From Musa acuminata AAA Group (Eukaryota; Streptophyta; Magnoliopsida; Zingiberales; Musaceae), in the NCBI RefSeq assembly GCF_036884655.1, contig NC_088345.1, forward strand, positions 20,903,501-20,967,500: 64,000 nucleotides of DNA, read 5' to 3'. The position numbers were made by a program, and so were the translations under genes. The notes below the pieces were generated by a model. The model did no database searches, had not been told where the DNA came from, and saw nothing but the letters and a program-made list of their open reading frames with translations. Shown here piece after piece: positions 11,223 through 23,065 of the stretch; position 1 is the first letter of the stretch, and each line of letters opens with the position of its first letter.

Positions 11223-12001
11223 ACTAGTTAAAATTATCTTTCGGATGTTATTACTATTACATGCCTTGACAACGCTTGATCAAATAAAATGTTGCAAATT
11301 ATGTGACAAATATTTTTAACCAAATGCATGTAAAAAGTTCATTTTTCGGGTTGTATGCTAAAAATGGGATGTTCCCGTACACTCTTATGAAAACTCGTTG
11401 GAAAATGACTTTCCTCCGTCAAAGCAAAAACAATAAAGAGATATATGTGTCATGACTTCCTTTATATGCTCGATAATGCTATCATGCTTTTTATTGATGA
11501 CAAAGGGGGAGAAAAATATGAATTGATAAACACTATGTCATAGCTGAACTGCCATAATCATATCTATGTCATAGTTGCAAATACTTGAGTGATGCTATAA
11601 ACAATGTTATGCCATTCTTGCATCACCAAGAGATATGTGAACATGTACTATAGTTTGCATCATATCTTGATTTGATATTGTGAAGAAAATGCAAACTTAC
11701 TAGAAAATCTCAAATGTAAGCATCATGTAAAAAGTCCTTCGTAGCTTTATATGATTGCATGATGAATGGTTACAAACACTATCATACAAACTTGATGATG
11801 TATGTCATGCCTTGACATAATTCTTGAAGAGATACATCATGATAGGCATCATGATGGAAGTATTGATAAGTTTAACTGATCTAACTTATCAATACGTCAC
11901 TTGAATTCTTAGGTCTTGAATTCAAGGTTGACTTATCTCAACTATGGCATATAGATAGGGGGAGTTAAGGATAACTCCTTTATCAATTGATTGTCATCAT
12001 C
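11223..12001 (+). other. 3' non-coding region of sirevirus A
   Basis: About 780 bp, AT-rich, no credible ORF, with many CATGAT/ATCATG words. An internal polypurine copy (TGATGACAAAGGGGGAGA) lies near 11496-11513, and a weaker GATAGGGGGAGTTAAGG near 11955. No envelope-like gene is present. Confidence 0.8.
11502..11514 (+). other. Second (internal) polypurine tract of sirevirus A
   Basis: AAAGGGGGAGAAA, preceded by GATGAC, closely resembles the true PPT and lies about 500 bp upstream of it. It is present at the equivalent place in B, C, F, G and H. A role as an extra plus-strand primer is inferred. Confidence 0.55.
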
Positions 12002-12014
12002 AAAAAGGGGGAGA
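12002..12014 (+). other. Polypurine tract of sirevirus A
   Basis: AAAAAGGGGGAGA followed by T and the TGTTGAATC LTR start. Standard plus-strand primer position. Confidence 0.9.
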
Positions 12015-12015
12015 T

Positions 12016-14374
12016 TGTTGAATCTCGGATTTTGATGATGAAGTCAATTGTCATTTGTTATCTAATCTATGTGTTGAGATAAGTGTGCAGGATTAACTAC
12101 GATGAGATTAAGACAAGCAGCAGGAGTTGCGCCGGAGTCAAGATTATGATCACGTTGGGAGTTCGAGAGTTCGACGGAAGTTCGGACGGTCGTCGGAGGT
12201 TCAGAGAGAACAGATCCGAGAAGTCCAGAAGCTTGCCAAGCGAAGCTCGTCGGAACTCGCCAAGTGGATCGTCGCAAAGTCCAGGAGTATGCCGGATGTC
12301 CGCAGAAGGATCACCGAGGGTTATCGGTTGATCGACGGAAGTTGGCCGGAAACTCGCCGGAAGAAGCGATTGACGCATCGGAGCAAGCTGCAGAAGTTGT
12401 CTTAGAGATAATCGTAGTTAGCACGATGATTAAGCAGGAAAATGGGAGGTGATCCCATTAGCTTAATCTTGGGGCAATTGGGCCCCTGAAAAGATTCAAA
12501 GTGGGTCGAATGGAGTGAACCATTCGGACCCTGATTGCACCAGGAGGTGCAACCGCCCCAGCTAGGAGGTGCAACCGCCTGGGCTGTGGGGTTGAGAGGT
12601 GCAACCGCCCCAGCCAGGAGGTGCAACCGCTTGGGCTGTGGGGCTGGGAGGTGCAACCGCCCCAGCCAGGAGGTGCAACCGCCAGGGTTGCAAGGCTGGG
12701 AGGTGCAACCGCTCCAGCCAAGAGGTTGCACCGCCAGAGCTCAAGTTCCGAGCTCTGCCAGGCGATGCAACCACCAAGCTCAGTCTTCGAGCTTTGGCAG
12801 AGTGGTGCATCAGCCTGAGCTCAGTCTCGAGCTTTGCCAGGTGATGCATTCACCAAGCTCAGTCTTCGAGCTCTGGCAGAATGGTGCATCAGCTTGAGCT
12901 CAGTTTGGAGCTCTGCCAAGTGATGCAACCACCAAGCTCAGATTTCGAGATCTGCCAGGTGATGCAACCACCAAGCTCAGTCTTCGAGCTCTGCCAGGTG
13001 ATGCAACCATTGAGCTCAGTCTTCGAGCTCTGGCAGAGAAGAAGCAATCGGCAGAGCTCAGTCTTCGAGCTCTGCCAGGCGGTGCCACCTCTCCAGTCGA
13101 GAGGTGCAACCGCCTGATCCCAGAATTCTGGGATTTGATCGATTTGATCGTTTTGAGCTCGAATTTTGAATTGGGTTGGGGCCTATAAATACCCCACCCA
13201 TTCAGCACTGAAAAGACACAGACCTATACCGAAATTGTGATCTTTTCTGTGATTCTAAAGAGCTCAAAAGTGTTGTAAAGCCCTTGAGTCTCCTCCTTCT
13301 GTTCTTCAAGTTTTCAACTGTAAAGTGAGGAGAGAAAGGTCTGTAAAGGTTGTCTCCTAAGCCTGTCAAAAGGAGAGAAACTGTAAGAGGGAAGTTTGGC
13401 CTTCGCCCATTGAAGGAAGGCACCTAGTTGACGTCGGCAACCTCATCGGTGGAGGAAGCCAAAAGTGGAGTAGGTCAAGGCTGACCGAACCACTCTAAAT
13501 CTCTGGTTTGCGTTTATTTTCGAGCACTTTATCATTACTGCAAACCTCCCTCGTCACTACTGCTCTCTGCGCTTTCACGAACAAGTTCTAAGTGCTGTTC
13601 TTCCAATTCTGCATTCAGACGTAAACTCGTATTTTCATACATTACAGTTTACGTTTACGTTTGATTCTGCAAATCTATTTTCCGTGCTTTTACGAACGGG
13701 CTTCCTTGCAGTTTACGCTTACATTTTAATCCTATTAATAACTGCAATCTGTCCTCTACGATTTTACAAACGAGTTTTAACATTTAGACGTAAAACTGCA
13801 TTCAGACGTAAATCGGCTTTCTTCGCTCAATCATCAGATTTCAGTTCACGTTTACGTCTTGGTTTCAACTGCATACTGCCTTCTGCGAGTATACAAACAA
13901 GTTTCAAAGTTTAGACGTAAATCTACGTCTAACTGCGTTTAGACGTAAATCTGCGTTTAGACGTAAAACTGCGTTTAGACGTAAAACTGCGTTTAGACGT
14001 AAAACTGCGTTTAGACATAATACTGCGTTTAGACGTAAATCTGCGTTTAGACGTAAAACTACGTTTAGACGTAAAACTGCGTTTAGACGTAAATCTGCGT
14101 TTAGACGTAAATCTGCATTTAGACGTAAATCTGAGTTTAGACGCAAAACTGCGCTTAGACGCAAAACTGCGCTTAGACGCAATCTGCGCTTAGACGCAAA
14201 ACTGCGCTTAGACGCAATCTGCGCTTAGACGCAAACTGCACTTAGATACAAACTGAGAATTTGCTTTTGCATCATAATAGTTTTTGAACAAACGCAGCTT
14301 TTGGTTTTAAATTTATTATACGATTTCCGCTGCACTAATTCACCCCCCCCCTCTTAGTGCTCTCGATCCTAACA
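12016..14374 (+). repeat. 3' LTR of sirevirus A
   Basis: Identical in length (2,359 bp) to the 5' LTR and nearly identical in sequence. The palindrome cluster is at about 12535-13117, the TATA box at 13184-13191, the 18-bp array at about 13907-14247 and the poly(C) tract of nine near 14342. It ends CCTAACA. Confidence 0.95.
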
Positions 14375-14379
14375 ATCTC
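14375..14379. repeat. Target site duplication of sirevirus A, right copy (ATCTC)
   Basis: Matches 4174-4178 exactly. Confidence 0.95.
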
Positions 14380-14896
14380 AGCACCCAGGAACCCCCCGGG
14401 TGGCACATGGCTGGATGGGGCTTCGGTTATATACCGGGCGTTGAACACTCTTTCGCAAGTTCGCACGTGACCTTTACGGGAACTTGGTTTTGCGCCCGGG
14501 ACTAGGTGAGCGGCTGTTTGTGGTCTTGCAGCTGTTCGTTCATCCTTGAAAGCCTTGTTTTTCTCCCTCTCCCTCTTTTCTCTTGTGCACACAAGGTGTT
14601 CGACGATTTGCTTGTAAAGCTTCCCTTTTCGCGAGACATCGGGACTTGTCCGTTGTTCGTTCTTTCGATCTAACTTTTTTTCTCTTTTACAGGTCCTTTG
14701 GGACCTGTGAGAGGTTACAAAGTGGCTGATCCTTGCGGAGCAAGATCGCAAGGGCGAAGCGCGACTTAGGCAATGCAAGCTAAGTTCGCGTCTTTGCCAC
14801 ACGGGTGACTCGCGACTTAGGCAACGCAAGCTAAGTTCGAGTCTTTGGCCGCAAGGGTGCCTCACGCCTTAGGCAATTCCAGCTAAGGTCGTGACA
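14380..14896 (+). repeat. gypsy1 3' LTR, right piece
   Basis: It continues the LTR interrupted at 4178 and ends GGTCGTGACA, the inverse of the LTR start. It contains a local direct repeat, GCGACTTAGGCAA...GCAAGCTAAGTTCG, at about 14760-14860. The reverse frame across it is not a credible gene. Confidence 0.85.
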
Positions 14897-15887
14897 GCCT
14901 GGCCTCAGTCTCCAGTGAGACTGGGCGGTGTAACCGCCCCTAACAGGTGGTAGCACCGCCAGGGCTCAGTCTCCGAGCGAGACTGGGCGGTGCAACCTCC
15001 CCAGGCAGGCGGTGGCACCGCTAGGGCTCAGTCTCCGAGTGAGACTGGGCGGTGCAACCACCCTTGTCAAACGATGGCACCGCCTAGAAGCTCAGTCTCC
15101 GAGCTGCCAAGCGGTTGTACCGCCCCAGTTAGGAGGTGGTACCGCCAGGACCCCAGAAATCCGAGAAAAGACATTTTTGAGCTCCAAATTCAAACTAGTT
15201 TGGGGCCTATATATACCCCACCCTTTCCTGCATGAAAGGGCACCGAAAATCCAATCTTACTCTATGATTTTTAGAGCTCAAAAGTGTTGTAAAGGCTAGA
15301 AGTTCTCCTCCCTCTTTTTCCAAGTTTTGATCTTTAAAGAGAGGAAAGAAAAGTTTGTAAGAGTTGTCTCCTAAGCCCGTCAAAAGGAGTGAAACTGTAA
15401 AATGGTGGTTGGTCTTCGCCTATTGAAGGAAGGCCTCTAGTGGACGTCGGTGACCTCATTGGTGGAGGAAGCCAAAAGTGTATGTAGGTCAAGATTGACC
15501 GAACCACTCTAAATCTCGGTTTGCATTTACTTTGAGCATTTTATCTTTACTGCAAACCTCCTCAATAGCTTACTGCCTTCTACTCTTTTACAAACTCACT
15601 TTCAAGTTACGTTTCCAACAATGGTTTTATGTCGAAAATCGGTTTTATCGTACGAACATCATATTTCAGTTTGCGCTTACATTTCGATTTTTATCTTAAT
15701 TGTAAACTTCCTGCCTTACTTTACTTCAAATACATTTCTGTAAGCTTTCAAAGTTATTATCAGCATGAAATGACTTTTACGTCGGAATCGGATTTCAACA
15801 AACGAATGCAGTTTTAATCGTCAAAAGTTTTCCGCTACACTAATTCACCCCCCCCCCCCCCCCATCTTAGTGCTCTTGATCCTAACA
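14897..15887 (+). repeat. Sirevirus LTR X, right part
   Basis: It starts abruptly in the palindrome cluster (GGCGGTGTAACCGCC-like units, about 14930-15150) where gypsy1 inserted. A TATATATA box is at 15208-15215. The end is TTAGTGCTCTTGATCCTAACA after a run of 16 C. It is the same family as LTR B (16655-18159) but clearly diverged. The next base starts AGTGT, not a primer site, so X is best read as the right end of a solo or 3' LTR inserted inside B. An internal deletion of one element starting exactly at its LTR end is the alternative. Confidence 0.75.
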
Positions 15888-16654
15888 AGTGTTTTTACTT
15901 GCAAGGATTTGTTTCACATACATATCTTGATCCTTGTAAAAATGGAACATGATTTAATCTCTCATCGATTTTAACTTCATTCAAAGTAAACTCACAAATA
16001 GCTGTTATCACAAATAGCCTTCCTCCTTCATAAAAAAAGATAATGACAAATGAAAAGGAAGAAGTATCAAAACCTATCTCCTTGTCATGTTTTCCTTGAG
16101 ATGTTTGCATAATTAGTATCCTATCACTCACTATTGGAAAATGACATGAACCTAGTTATGGCATGAATAAAATTGCACTTATGCTTAAAAATTATTTATA
16201 TCATTTTCCTTTTTGTTGATGACAAAGGGGGAGAGATATATGAATTGATGCTATGACTATGCCATGCTTGCATCATCGAAAATATATGAATTGATGATAA
16301 CTAAGATTGCCATATTTGCATTATGCCATGCTTGCATCATATTAAGATATCAAGAACTTGCATTGTAATTTTACGTGTTGATATCTTATGTTGAACTACT
16401 ACAATCATTCATATTTGAAATGCAAAACTTGAGAATGGATGTCAAGTCTTGACATCATTTTCAGTAAGATAAATCATGATAGGAATCATGATAGGAGTAA
16501 TTGATAAGGTTAAGAGTTCTTAACTTATCAATAAGTCTATTGATTACAAAGGCCTTGAATTCAAGAATGACTTATCTCAAGTACGGCATATAGATAGGGG
16601 GAGTTAAGGTTAACTCCGTTATCAATTGATTGTCATCATCAAAAAGGGGGAGAT
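15888..16654 (+). mobile_element. Internal 3' remnant of sirevirus B
   Basis: Non-coding sequence related to the 3' region of H: TATTGGAAATGACATGAA-like words near 16130, an internal polypurine copy at 16224-16234, GATAGGGGGAGTTAAGG near 16597, and the PPT AAAAAGGGGGAGA at 16641-16653. No primer site, gag or pol remains in the window. Confidence 0.75.
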
Positions 16655-18159
16655 TGTTGTATCTCGGATTTTGATGATGAAGTCAATTGTCATTTGTTAT
16701 CTAATCCATATTTTAGATAAGTGTGTAGGATTAACTACGATGAAAGTAAGACATGCAGCAGGAGTAGAGCCGGAGTCAAAGACTATGATCACGTTGGGAG
16801 TTCGAGAGCTCGACGGAAGTCCGGACGGTCGTCGGAGATTCTGCGGGAACAAATCCGAGAAGTCCAGGAGCTTGCCAAAAGAAGCTCTTCGGAACTCACC
16901 ATGTGGATCATCACAAGTCCAGGAGTTTGTCGGAAGTCCATCGGAGCATCACCGAAGGTTCGTCGGATGTTCGCCGGAAGAAGCAATTGACGCACCGGAG
17001 CAAGCTATAGTAAATATCTTAAGAATTGTTGTAGTTAGCATGTAGATTAAGTTAGGAATGGGAGGAGATCCCATTAACTTAATCTTAGGGCAATTGGGCC
17101 CTTGACAGACCCAAATTGGGCCAAATGGATCATCCCATTCGGACCAGAATTCCTACTAGGCGGTGGCACCGCCCAGGAGAGGGTCTCCAAGGAAAGCTGG
17201 GCGGTGCAACCGCCCCATGCAAGCGGTGGCACCGCCTGGGCTCAGTCTCCGAGCAAGACTGGGCAGTGCAACCACCCCTGACAGGCGGTGGTATCGCCAG
17301 GGCTCAGTCTCCAAGCGAGACTGGATAGTGCAACCGCCCCTGTCAGGCGGTGGCAACGCCCAGAAGCTCAGTCTCTGAGCTGCCAGGCGATTGTACCGCC
17401 CTAGTCAAGAGTTGGTACTACTAGAACCCTGATAATCCGGGAAAAGACATATTTGAGCTCCAAATTCAAACTAGTTTGGGGCCTATATATACCCCACCCT
17501 TTCCTGTATGAAAGGGCACCGAAAATCCAATTATACTCTGTGATTTTTAGAGCTCAAAAGTGTTTTAAAGGCTAGAAGTTCTCCTCCCTCTTTTTCCAAA
17601 ATTTGATCTTTCAAGAGAGGAGAGAAAAGTTTGTATAGGTTGTCTCCTAAGCCCATCAAAAGGAGTGAAACTATAAAAGGATGGTTGGCCTTTGCCTATT
17701 GAAGGAAGGCCTCTAGTGGATGTCGGTGACCTCATTGGTGGAGGAAGCCAAAAGTGGATAAAGGTCAAGATTGACCGAACCACTCTAAATCTCGGTTTGC
17801 ATTTACTTTGAGCATTTTATCTTTATTGCAAACCTCCTCAATAGCTTACTGCCTTCTACTCTTTTACAAACTCACTTTCAAGTTAAGTTTCTGAAAACGG
17901 TTTTACGTCGGAAATCGGTTTTATCGTATGAACATCATATTTCAGTTTGCGCTTACATTCCGATTTCTATCTTAACTGCAAACTTCCTGCCTTACTTTAC
18001 TTCAAATACATTTTCGTAAGCTTTCAAAGTTATTATCTGCATGAAACGACTTTTATGTCGGAATCGGATTTCAACATACGAACGCAGTTTTAATCGTCAA
18101 AAGTTTTCCGCTACACTAATTCAAACCCCCCCCCCCTCTTAGTGCTCTTAATCCTAACA
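16655..18159 (+). repeat. 3' LTR of sirevirus B (1,505 bp)
   Basis: It begins TGTTGTATCTCGG after the PPT and ends AATCCTAACA. The palindrome cluster is at about 17155-17430, with GGCGGTGGTATCGCC and GGCGGTGCAACCGCC forms. TATATATA is at 17484-17491, and a run of 11 C lies near 18126. There is no 18-bp array. The sequence after it is C-family LTR, so B sits in C and its target copy should begin ATGCC. Confidence 0.88.
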
Positions 18160-19053
18160 ATGCCAAGGATATCAGAGTTGTAGAGGTCAAATGGTCGATT
18201 GAGCAATAGGCCACAAGAGAGGACGATGCACCGAAGAATCAGATGAAGCGTCGATGGACCAATGACATACCGGACAACATGATTCAAGTTTAGTAATAAT
18301 TATCTTGATCGAAGTGTGTTTTTATATATGCAATATTAACTACGAAAGGAAGGCATAAAATAAAATGAAGTCCCGGAGTCAAGAATGCGATTTCGTTGGG
18401 AGTTCGAGAGTTCGTCGGAAGTCCGGATATTCGTCGGATATTCTACCGAAACCAACCAAGAAGTCTTGGAGCTTGCTAAAGAAGCTCATCAGAACTCACC
18501 AAGAATATCGTCGTGAAGTCTAGGAGCTTATTTGGAGTCCATTGGAACATTACAGAGAGATTATCGGAAGTTCGCCGGAAGATCGTCGGAAGCTCGCCGG
18601 AAGCTTGCTAGAAGAAACTAGACTTACGGACTTGTTTAGCTTAGGAAATGTATTAGAATTCGTAGTTAGCAAATAATTGGGATTGGAATTGGTCCAACCC
18701 CATTAGGGGCCAGTTAGGCCCATTTAAGAACTGTGTTGGGCCCAATTAAAATGCCCAAATAGTGTCCCAAGAGGTGACACTATCATGCCACAATCTTCGA
18801 GACTGTGTCAAGTGGTGGTACCGCCAGTTTGGGCTATGGAATCACCGTTAGTAGGTGCCAAGCGGTGGTACTGCCAGTCTAGGCGGTGGTATCTCCTAGT
18901 GGTAGGGAGCCAAGCAGTGGTACCGCCCAGTGCAGTGTTAGTGTTAGACTGACACTAGTGGTGTTACCGCCCAACACAGGCGATGGTACTGCCCGAACCT
19001 AGGAAACCTAGGATGAGATGTTTTTAGGCTCTAAGTTTGAATCAACTTATGGT
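18160..19053 (+). repeat. 5' LTR of C, first piece
   Basis: It opens with GCCAAGGATATCAGAG, matching 26858 onward in the 3' LTR. It includes TCGTCGGAAG/CGCCGGAAG repeats (18410-18615) and GGTGGTACCGCC palindromes (about 18790-19000). It stops where D inserted. Confidence 0.82.
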
Positions 19054-20520
19054 TGTTAGGATCAAGAGCACTAAGAGGGGGGGGGTGAATTAGTGTAGTG
19101 GAAAACTTTCATCGGTTCAAAATGACTTCGTATGAAAACCATTTCGAAAAGATCTTTAACTTGAGAGCAAATGGAAGTATAGTTGATGTAAAGCAACGGA
19201 GGTAATTTACAGTTAAGATAAAGAGCAGAATATAAATTCATACAAAGATTTAGAGTGGTTCGGTCAATCTTGACCTACATCCACTTTTGGTTTCCTCCTC
19301 CAATGAGGTCACTGACGTCCACTAGAGGCCTTCCTTCAATAGGCGAAGGTCAACCACCCTTTTATAGCTTTTCTCCTTTTGATGGGCTTAGGAAACAACC
19401 CTTACAAGTTTTCACTCCTCTCTTGAATAATCAAGACTTAGAAAGAAAAGAGGGAGAGGAACTCTAACCTTTTACAAAACTTTTAAGCTCTCAAATACTT
19501 AGAATAAAAGCAAGCTTTCGGTTGCCCTTTCATACAGAAAAGGGTGGGGTTTATATAGGCCCCAATCAGTTTGAATTCGGAGCTCAAAAGTGTCCATTCC
19601 TGGATTTTCGGGGTCCTGGCGGTACCACTGCCATAACTGGGCGATACTACCATCTGTCATCTATCACTAAGCGATACTATCGCTCAGTCTGGGCTGTACT
19701 ACCGCCTGACATCGCTCGGAGATCGAGCTCAGGCGGTACCACTACCTAACAAGGGTGGTACCACCACTGGTAGTAATAACTGCTGGCGATACCACCGCTT
19801 GACAGGGGTGGTACTACTGCCCAGAACTCTTGGGAGATCGAGTCTCCTAGGCGATGCCACCGTCGGCCAAGAATTCTGGGTCCGAATGGGCTAATCCAAT
19901 CGGCCCAATTTAGGTATGCCAAGGGCCTAGTTGGTCCCAGATTAAGTTAATGGGATCACCTCCCAATCCTAACTTAATCTATATGCTAACTATGACAATT
20001 AAGATATCAATTTTGTAGATCGTGTTCCGGTGCGTCAATCACTTCTTCCGGCGAGCTTCTGGTGAACTTCTAGCGAACATCCGACGAACCCTCGGTGATG
20101 CTCCAATGGACTCCCGGCAAACTCCTAGACTTGCGACGATCCTCTTGGCAAGTTCCAACGCACTTCTTTGGCAAGCTCCTAAACTTCTCAAATTATTCCT
20201 ACAGAACCTCCGACAACCGTCCGGACTTCCGACGAACTCTCGAACCCCTAACGTGATCTTGGTCTTGACTTTGGCTTAACACCTGCTGCATATCTTACTG
20301 CCATCATAGTTAATCCTACACACTTAAAATATACTTTGATATAGACAATTAATACTAAGCATTAATCAAATTTTTCGGTATGTCATTGGTCCCTCGATGC
20401 TTTGTCCGATTCTTCGGTGCATCATCCTCTCTTACAGCCTATTGCCCAATTAGCCAATTGACTCCGCAACTCTGATATCCTTGGCACAATATCCACTCTT
20501 CTTGGCTCGATGCCTGAATC

Positions 20521-20525
20521 CATAG
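20521..20525. repeat. Target site duplication of E, left copy (CATAG)
   Basis: Repeated exactly at 23061-23065. Confidence 0.92.
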
Positions 20526-23060
20526 TGTTAGGATTGAGAGCACTAAGAGGGGGGGGGTGAATTAGTGTAGCGGAAATCTTACAGCGATTAAAACCGAAAG
20601 GTGCGTTCGTTCGATAAAATCTATTATGATGCAAAAGCCGATTCACAATTTGTCTCTAAGGGCAGTTTACGCAGTTTGCGTCTAAATGTAGTTTTGCGTC
20701 TAAATGCAGTTTGCGTCTAAATGCATATTGCGTCTAAGCGCAGTTTGCATCTAAGCGCAGTTTGCGTCTAAGCGCAGATTGCGTCTAAGCACAGTTTACG
20801 TCTAAACCAAGTTTACGTCTAAATACAGTTTGCGCCTAAACGCAGTTTTGCGTCTAAACACAGTTTTACGTCTAAACGCAGTTTTGCGTCTAAACTCAGT
20901 TTACGTCTAAACGTAGTTTTACGTCCAAACTCAGTTTGCGTCTAAAAGTAGTTTACGTCTAAAACACAGTTTTATGTCTAAACACAGTTTGCATAGTTTG
21001 CGTCTAAACAGAGTTTTGCGTCTAAACTCAATTTACGTCTAAACACAATTTTACGTCTAAACGCAGTTTGCGTCTAAACGCAGTTTTACGTCTAAATGTA
21101 GTTTTACGTTTAAAAGAAGTTTACGTCCAAAACACAGTTTTATGTTTAAACACAGTTTGCGCAGTTTACGTTTAAACGCAGTTTTACGTCTAAACGTAGT
21201 TTGCATCTAAACGCAGTTTTACGTCTAAACGCAGTTTGCGTCTAAAACAGTTTCAAAGGGATCTAAACTTAGAAGCTAGTTCATAAAAGTACAGAAGACA
21301 GTTTTGCAGAATCAAAACACAAACGTAAGCTGATCGTACGAAAAACACAGATTTACGTCTGAATGCAGATTCGAAAAGATCAGCACTTAGAACTTGTTCG
21401 TAAAGGCGCAGAGAGCAGTAGTTATGTAGGAGGTTTGCAGTAATGATAAGGTACTCGAAATAAAAGCAAACTAGAGATTTAGAGTGGTTCGGTCAGTCTT
21501 GACCTACTCCACTTTTGGCTTCATCCTCCGACGAGGTCACCGACATCAACTAGCTGCCTTCCTTCAATGGGCGAAGGCCAACTACCCTTTTACAGTTTCA
21601 CTCCTTTTGATGGGCTCAGGAGACAACCCTTACAGATCCTTTCTCTCCTCTCTTTACAACTCAAGACTTGAAGAACAGAAAGAGGAGAACTTTTGGACTT
21701 TACACAAATTTGAGCTCTTAGAATCACTGAAAAGATCAAGAATTTGGTGTGGATCTGTATCTTTTCAGTGCTGAATGGGTGGGGTATTTATAGGCCCCAA
21801 CCCAGTTCAAATTTGGAGCTCAAAACGATCAAATCCCGGAATTCCGGGATCAGGCGGTTGCACCTCCTGACTGGAGAGGTTGCACCACCTGGCAGAGCTC
21901 GAAGACTAAGCCTCTGGGCGGTGCCACCTCTGTCAGAGGCGGTTGCACCTCTCTGCCAGAGCTCGAAGACCGAGCTCAGGCAGTTGCACCTCCTGACTGG
22001 AGAGGTTGCACCGCCTGGCAGAGCTCGAAACTTGAGCTTTGGCGGTGCTACCTCCTGACAAAGGAGGTTGCACCGCCCAGTCTCGCTCGGAGACTGAGCC
22101 CTGGGCGGTTGCACCTCTTGGCTGGGGCGGTTGCACCGCCCAGTCTCGCTGGGAGACATAGCCTGGGCGGTGCCACCTCCAACCCTAGCGGTGCCACCTC
22201 TTTTACTATTTCAGCTTACTTGGTTTGGCTCCAAACGTGGCCCAAACCAGTCCGAACTTGAGCCTAATTGGCCACTACTTGGGTTATAGGATTAACACCT
22301 AATCCTAACCCTAATTAACGTGCTAACTATGAATTTAAAGACATTTTCTAAGCTATTACAAAGTCCGCAAGTCAAGACTTCTTCTGGCGAGCTTCCGGCA
22401 AACTTCCGACGGTCTTCCGATGAACTCTCGGAAACCATTCTGCGGACTCCCGGCAAGCTCCTAGACTTCACAATTTGATCTTAGCGAGTTCCAATGAGCT
22501 TCTTCGGCAAGCTCCGATCTTTCTCGGCGAGCTCCGGTAGCATTCCCGACGAACCTTCGGACTTCCGTCGAACTCTCGAACTCGCAACAAATCCTTCGCG
22601 CTTGACTCCGACACTTTGTTTCGCTTTATGTCTTCATCGTTATCATAGTTAATCCTGCACAACAAAAACAAAACTTCGATCGAGACAATTAATCCTAAGC
22701 AATTAACCAAGTTGTTCGACATGTCATTGGTCCCTCGACGCTTCGTCCGATTCTTCGGCGCATCGTCCTCTCCTACAGCCTATTGCCCAATCGGCCAGTT
22801 GACTCCGCAACTTCGATATCCTTGGCACAATACCCGCTCTTCTTGGCCCGATGCCCGATTCCACGGCCCGAAGCCTTCTGTCGATACGTCGACCGATCTA
22901 CCGGCCCGACGTCCAATCTTCTGACATGTTCCTCCAGCACAACATGATTTTCCTGCTTTAATTATCTCATCCTGATCGAAGCGTCCTGCATCACTCAAAA
23001 CATAGATTAAATCATAAACATATATCAAGTAGTTTCATCATCAAAATACGAGATTCAACA
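20526..23060 (-). mobile_element. Reverse solo LTR E (2,535 bp)
   Basis: It begins TGTTAGGATTGAGAGC and ends GAGATTCAACA, flanked by perfect CATAG copies. It contains an irregular 18-bp array (about 20660-21250), the TATA box in reverse at 21785-21792 and a palindrome cluster (about 21845-22200). The stretch 22690-23060 is C-like (GGTCCCTCGACGCTTCG). No internal region, so this is a solo LTR from recombination between the two LTRs of a former element. Reading frames here are repeat artefacts. Confidence 0.9.
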
Positions 23061-23065
23061 CATAG
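23061..23065. repeat. Target site duplication of E, right copy (CATAG)
   Basis: Matches 20521-20525. Confidence 0.92.

Larger units (their letters stand above)
4179..14374 (+). mobile_element. Sirevirus A, full-length Ty1/copia element (10,196 bp)
   Basis: Complete element: two LTRs of 2,359 bp each, a tRNA-Met primer site, intact gag, in-frame UAG, intact pol, a 790-bp 3' non-coding region, a PPT, and a perfect ATCTC duplication. By eye I count about 11 differences between the LTRs, nearly all transitions, so insertion was recent. Long LTRs, two CCHC knuckles in gag and a repeated polypurine motif are sirevirus traits. It sits in the 3' LTR of gypsy1. All catalytic motifs are present, so this is the best candidate in the window for a mobilisation-competent copy. 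Confidence 0.95.
1..14896 (+). mobile_element. Ty3/gypsy chromovirus (gypsy1), 5' part outside the window, split by sirevirus A
   Basis: A gypsy-type element enters from the left edge, carries a C-terminal chromodomain and ends in a 3' LTR. The 3' LTR is in two pieces, 3904-4178 and 14380-14896, because sirevirus A inserted at ATCTC and duplicated it. The LTR termini are perfectly inverted, TGTCACGA at the start and TCGTGACA at the end, which fixes the right boundary at 14896. The element lies inside another LTR (X), whose sequence resumes at 14897. Its own target duplication should begin GCCTG, but the partner is left of the window. Clade placement beyond chromovirus is not attempted. Confidence 0.9.

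Noticed and set aside
14335..14865. Reverse 176-codon frame at the junction of A and the gypsy1 LTR
   Set aside because: Spans an insertion boundary and LTR non-coding sequence; no recognisable motif.
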